A stretch of DNA of 64,000 nucleotides from Neorhizobium galegae bv. orientalis str. HAMBI 540 (GTDB taxonomy: Bacteria; Pseudomonadota; Alphaproteobacteria; Rhizobiales; Rhizobiaceae). The stretch's first letter is position 1, and each line of letters starts with the position of its first letter. Of the stretch, positions 63,713-64,000 are shown piece by piece. Made by a program: the position numbers and the translations under genes. The DNA lies in the NCBI RefSeq assembly GCF_000731315.1, contig NZ_HG938353.1:1798001-1862000 (forward strand), read 5' to 3'. Below the pieces are notes generated by a model that saw only the letters and a list, made by a program, of their open reading frames with translations, was not told the origin of the DNA and ran no database searches.

Positions 63713-64000
63713 ATGGGTATCAACGAGCGCAAAGAGCGGGAACGGGCTGAGCGGGAGCAGCGGATCGTCGCCGCGGCAAGAATGCTTGCCGAACGTGATG
63801 GCTGGGCTTCGGTCACCATCCGACGCCTTGCGCAGGAGATCGAATACAGTCAGCCCGTCCTGTACGCCCATTTCGAAAATCGCGACGCGATCGTCGGGGC
63901 GGTCGCGCTTGAGGGGTTCGGAAAACTTGGGCCGACGTTGCGGGCGTCGGTCCGCCGAGATGCCAGTCCGGCAGAGGCTATCGAAGACGTAGCCACGGCT
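63713..64000 (+). CDS. TetR/AcrR family regulator, partial (3' end outside window)
   Basis: The frame runs from ATG 63713 to the window edge, 96 residues. The N-terminal HTH is clear: RIVAAARMLAERDGWASVTIRRLAQEIEYSQPVLYAHFENRDAIVGAVALEGF, the usual TetR signature with YxHFxxxxxL-type recognition helix. The effector-binding domain is outside the window. Divergent from the DoxX-flavodoxin pair. Confidence 0.9.
   Translation, partial: MGINERKERERAEREQRIVAAARMLAERDGWASVTIRRLAQEIEYSQPVLYAHFENRDAIVGAVALEGFGKLGPTLRASVRRDASPAEAIEDVATA

Overview
The window reads as a chromosomal segment of a Rhizobiaceae alphaproteobacterium (Rhizobium / Neorhizobium / Agrobacterium type). The basis is high GC coding DNA with strong C/G third positions, the tpiA-secG-pyrG order, several alphaproteobacterial or rhizobial families (DUF1489, DUF2336, ATP12, PilZ pair, HWE-kinase bacteriophytochrome), a tandem glycine riboswitch before gcvTHP, and a rhizobial palindromic intergenic repeat. 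Most of it is core housekeeping content. There is no prophage, complete insertion sequence or CRISPR array.

Layout. 1-2.3 kb: two divergent citrate-synthase family genes (one with an N-terminal helix-turn-helix) and an SDR oxidoreductase. 2.4-5.5 kb: tpiA, secG and pyrG on the minus strand with two clear terminators. 5.7-11.4 kb: an exported alpha/beta hydrolase, parE, and a bacteriophytochrome carrying an HWE kinase and a receiver domain. 11.6-17.7 kb: AI-2E-type permease, DUF2336 protein, CitE-like protein, flavin reductase and nitroreductase, and an exported protein. 17.7-26 kb: thrS, DUF1697, yidD, an IscU-like scaffold, folE-hisI, a patatin, a CBS protein, a rhomboid protease and a PAS protein. 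26-33.3 kb: double PilZ protein, a LapG-like (BTLCP) protease, a PBP-type carboxypeptidase with SPOR domain, sdaA, and a 33-residue membrane peptide gene. 33.4-39.1 kb: DUF599, DUF1624, MerR, mgtE, a peptide-deformylase-like protein lacking metal ligands, two BON proteins and OsmC. 39.1-40.45 kb: a compositionally different patch with a PD-(D/E)XK-like gene beside tRNA-Leu(GAG). 40.6-49.3 kb: lipB, an EamA permease, a putative SRPBCC/site-2-protease fusion, and the glutathione-dependent formaldehyde genes (class III ADH and fghA). 49.3-56.5 kb: crcB-rluC-HAD-ATP12, a CSS/EAL phosphodiesterase, Lrp/DUF2000, and a PCu(A)C copper chaperone pair. 56.6-61.3 kb: glycine riboswitch and gcvT-gcvH-gcvP. 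61.4-64 kb: a small membrane protein, an orphan flagellar-rod-like protein, and a flavodoxin-DoxX pair divergent from a TetR regulator cut by the window edge.

Themes. One-carbon and glycine metabolism (sdaA, gcvTHP, folE, formaldehyde oxidation), redox flavoproteins (flavin reductase, nitroreductase, flavodoxin), light and c-di-GMP signalling (bacteriophytochrome, PilZ, EAL) and envelope functions (SecG, YidD, rhomboid, carboxypeptidase) recur. I see no single undescribed multi-gene system. The best leads are individual: the metal-ligand-less deformylase homologue, the SRPBCC-site-2-protease fusion, the unannotated 33-aa membrane peptide, the HTH-citrate synthase with palindromes in its divergent promoter region, and the accessory nuclease-like gene at the tRNA. 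All family calls come from reading motifs; no database search was run.
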